A DNA stretch of 6,182 bases from CAZKFH01 sp050693165 (GTDB lineage: Bacteria; Actinomycetota; UBA4738; CALAEC01): positions 1 to 6,182 of the forward strand of contig JBOGVX010000176.1 of NCBI GenBank assembly GCA_050693165.1, in the 5' to 3' direction. Numbering within the stretch: the first letter of the stretch is position 1; each line of letters begins with the position of its first letter. The notes beneath the pieces were generated by a model. It searched no databases. It was not told the origin of the DNA and worked only from the letters and a program-made list of their open reading frames with translations. A program made the translations under genes and the position numbers. Below are positions 5,027-6,182 of the stretch, piece after piece.

Positions 5027-6182
5027 ACAAACTGCCATACCCCAGCCTTGAGACCGACCTCTTCGAGCGTCACGTTCAGCGGCGGAACGCCCGCAACGGT
5101 GACCTCCAGATGGTCGGGAAAGATGGAGACCGCTTCGAGGAGTTCCTCCACGAGCACCCGTCTCTCCTTCTCCGACGCCTCCTCCCAGAGCTCGTCCACG
5201 TCCATCTCCCGGAGGACCCGGGCGACGTCCTCGAAGCGCCCAGCCAGCTCACTGACGCGAGCCTTCTCCCTCGCCCGGCCCTGGTGCTCCTGGCGGAGCG
5301 CCTCGATCTCGCGCGTCAGCCGACCTTCTTGCTCGGCGAACAGGTCGGCGCTGATCTTGTCGCCGTAGTGCAGCTCGAGCAGCTTCCGGCGGCGCTCTGC
5401 GAGTTCCTCCAGCTTCCGGTGGAGGCGTCTCTGGTTCGCGTCACGGGAGTCGCCAGCATGGAGCGCGCCTTTCAGGTGGCGGCGGATGGCCTTCTGGAGG
5501 GCGGCATCCTTCGCGACCAAGCGGAGCCCCAGGAGAGCCGCCCGGAGCAGGCCGTCGGCGGATCGGGCCGGCTGCGCGCATCCGCCGTGGCGGGGGCGGC
5601 ACCGATAGAGGGGCCGCTTCGCTTTCGCGTACCGGATCGTGGCCAGGCGCCCGCACATCCCGCAGCGCACCCGTCCGGTGAGGACGTGGCGGCTCCGTTT
5701 CCTCCAGCCGGGGATGAATCCGCGATGGGCGGCGGCGAACTCCTCCGGCGTGATGATCGGATCGTGCTGGCCCGGGAACCATTCGTCGTTCAGGAGGACC
5801 TCGCCGAGATAGATCCTGGAGAAGAGCACCGACCGCACGGTGGAGAACTTGACGCTGGTGAGCTCCTCGATCTCGCGGAAGCTATTGCCTTCCGAGCGGA
5901 GGCGGAAGATGCGCTGAACCGTGGGGGCGTCGGTGTTCGGGATGAGGAGGCCGTCGTTCAGGTCGTAGCCGAACTTCGGGCGGTTCACCCATCGGCCCTG
6001 CCGTGCGGCCTGCTGGAGCCCCATCCGGACGTTCTCGGCAAGCTGCTCCCGGTAGAACTGCGCGAAGGCCCCGAGGATGTTGTAGAACATGCGTCCCGTA
6101 GCCGACAAGAGGTCGAGCTTCTCGGTGAATGAGTGCAATCCGACGCCGTGCTTGCTGAGCGCCTCGGCAAGGAGGATCAGGT
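5005..6182 (-). CDS. Serine site-specific recombinase (large serine integrase type), 5' end beyond window
   Basis: This is a DNA recombinase of the resolvase/invertase superfamily, probably the integrase of a mobile element. The reading frame is open to the right edge. A TTG at 6138 is not the true start, because the 14 codons before it read LILLAEALSKHGVG, normal resolvase-domain sequence, so the catalytic serine region lies outside. Numbering from that TTG: end of the resolvase fold and long helix (LDLLSATGRMFYNILGAFAQF, pieces within 8-28; QLAENVRMGLQ, 32-42), recombinase domain (PKFGYDL, 54-60; SFREIEEL near 86; SRIYLGEV near 107), zinc ribbon with Cys159, Cys162, Cys180 and Cys187, charged coiled-coil region at about 231-310, and a C-terminal segment ending VGVGGGI. 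The last six residues and the TGA stop are antisense to the 3' end of the tRNA. No frameshift is seen, so the gene looks intact as far as visible. Directionality and partners are unknown. Confidence 0.9.
   Translation of the reverse strand, partial: LILLAEALSKHGVGLHSFTEKLDLLSATGRMFYNILGAFAQFYREQLAENVRMGLQQAARQGRWVNRPKFGYDLNDGLLIPNTDAPTVQRIFRLRSEGNSFREIEELTSVKFSTVRSVLFSRIYLGEVLLNDEWFPGQHDPIITPEEFAAAHRGFIPGWRKRSRHVLTGRVRCGMCGRLATIRYAKAKRPLYRCRPRHGGCAQPARSADGLLRAALLGLRLVAKDAALQKAIRRHLKGALHAGDSRDANQRRLHRKLEELAERRRKLLELHYGDKISADLFAEQEGRLTREIEALRQEHQGRAREKARVSELAGRFEDVARVLREMDVDELWEEASEKERRVLVEELLEAVSIFPDHLEVTVAGVPPLNVTLEEVGLKAGVWQFVGVGGGI
5027..6182. mobile_element. Left end of a probable integrated element (partial)
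   Basis: Everything visible to the right of the tRNA is recombinase gene that points back at the tRNA, the usual geometry of an integrative element inserted at a tRNA 3' end. No cargo or second boundary is in the window, so the type (prophage, integrative conjugative element or a small island) cannot be told. Base composition is as GC-rich as the chromosomal side by eye, giving no independent sign of transfer. It could also be a stranded recombinase gene with no surviving element. Confidence 0.45.

Noticed and set aside
4823..5038. Minus-strand 71-residue frame containing CRRGDLNPHPPL
   Set aside because: This is the antisense translation of the tRNA-Leu gene running into the binding-protein gene. 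Such GDLNPH-like strings are a familiar artefact of reading tRNA genes backwards.
5411..5460. Possible truncation or frameshift in the recombinase
   Set aside because: The frame stays open and domain order is normal from the zinc ribbon through the coiled coil to the C-terminus. No disruption was found.
5110..6132. Plus-strand 340-residue frame opposite the recombinase
   Set aside because: It is antisense to a gene with clear recombinase domains and shows no recognisable motif. Long shadow frames are expected in GC-rich DNA.
6136..6138. TTG as the start codon of the recombinase
   Set aside because: In-frame sequence before it still reads as resolvase domain, and the frame continues off the window, so the gene is truncated by the window edge rather than starting here.
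1..6182. CRISPR array, tandem repeats or IS inverted repeats
   Set aside because: No regularly spaced repeats or terminal inverted repeats were noticed on reading. Nearly all of the window is coding or tRNA.

Overview
The window looks like a piece of a high-GC bacterial chromosome, most likely an uncultured actinobacterium. The best taxonomic hint is the SecG protein, whose GRGGGLSDMFGGG and VERNLDRIT stretches resemble actinobacterial SecG. This is pattern recognition, not a search result.

Layout, left to right. Positions 23-4899 (+) hold five co-directional genes with no intergenic space: a DppB/OppB-type permease (23-994), a DppD/OppD-type ATPase (994-2007), a DppF/OppF-type ATPase (2004-3062), the Sec translocon subunit SecG (3062-3286), and a family-5 extracytoplasmic substrate-binding lipoprotein (3277-4899). 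Their junctions overlap by 1, 4, 1 and 10 nt, so the block is probably one translationally coupled operon. The partner DppC-type permease is absent and may lie upstream of the window. A complete tRNA-Leu (anticodon GAG, CCA encoded) follows at 4937-5026 (+), preceded by a small hairpin and a -10-like box. From the right edge, a 5'-truncated serine recombinase gene (5005-6182, -) reads back toward the tRNA. Its last six codons and its stop codon lie inside the 3' end of the tRNA gene, on the antisense strand.

Interpretation. The peptide-transporter genes work as a unit: the lipoprotein binds peptides or a similar solute outside the membrane, the permease forms half of the channel, and the two ATPases drive uptake. 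SecG assists protein export and is functionally separate. The tRNA-Leu(GAG) close to secG recalls the secG-leuU linkage of Proteobacteria. The recombinase abutting the tRNA 3' end suggests that the window crosses the boundary between a chromosome (left) and an integrated element (right). The most notable signal is that a serine recombinase, rather than the usual tyrosine integrase, sits in a tRNA gene and appears to take its C-terminus and stop codon from that gene. Nothing in the window shows a wholly new system. The rest of the element lies beyond the right edge.
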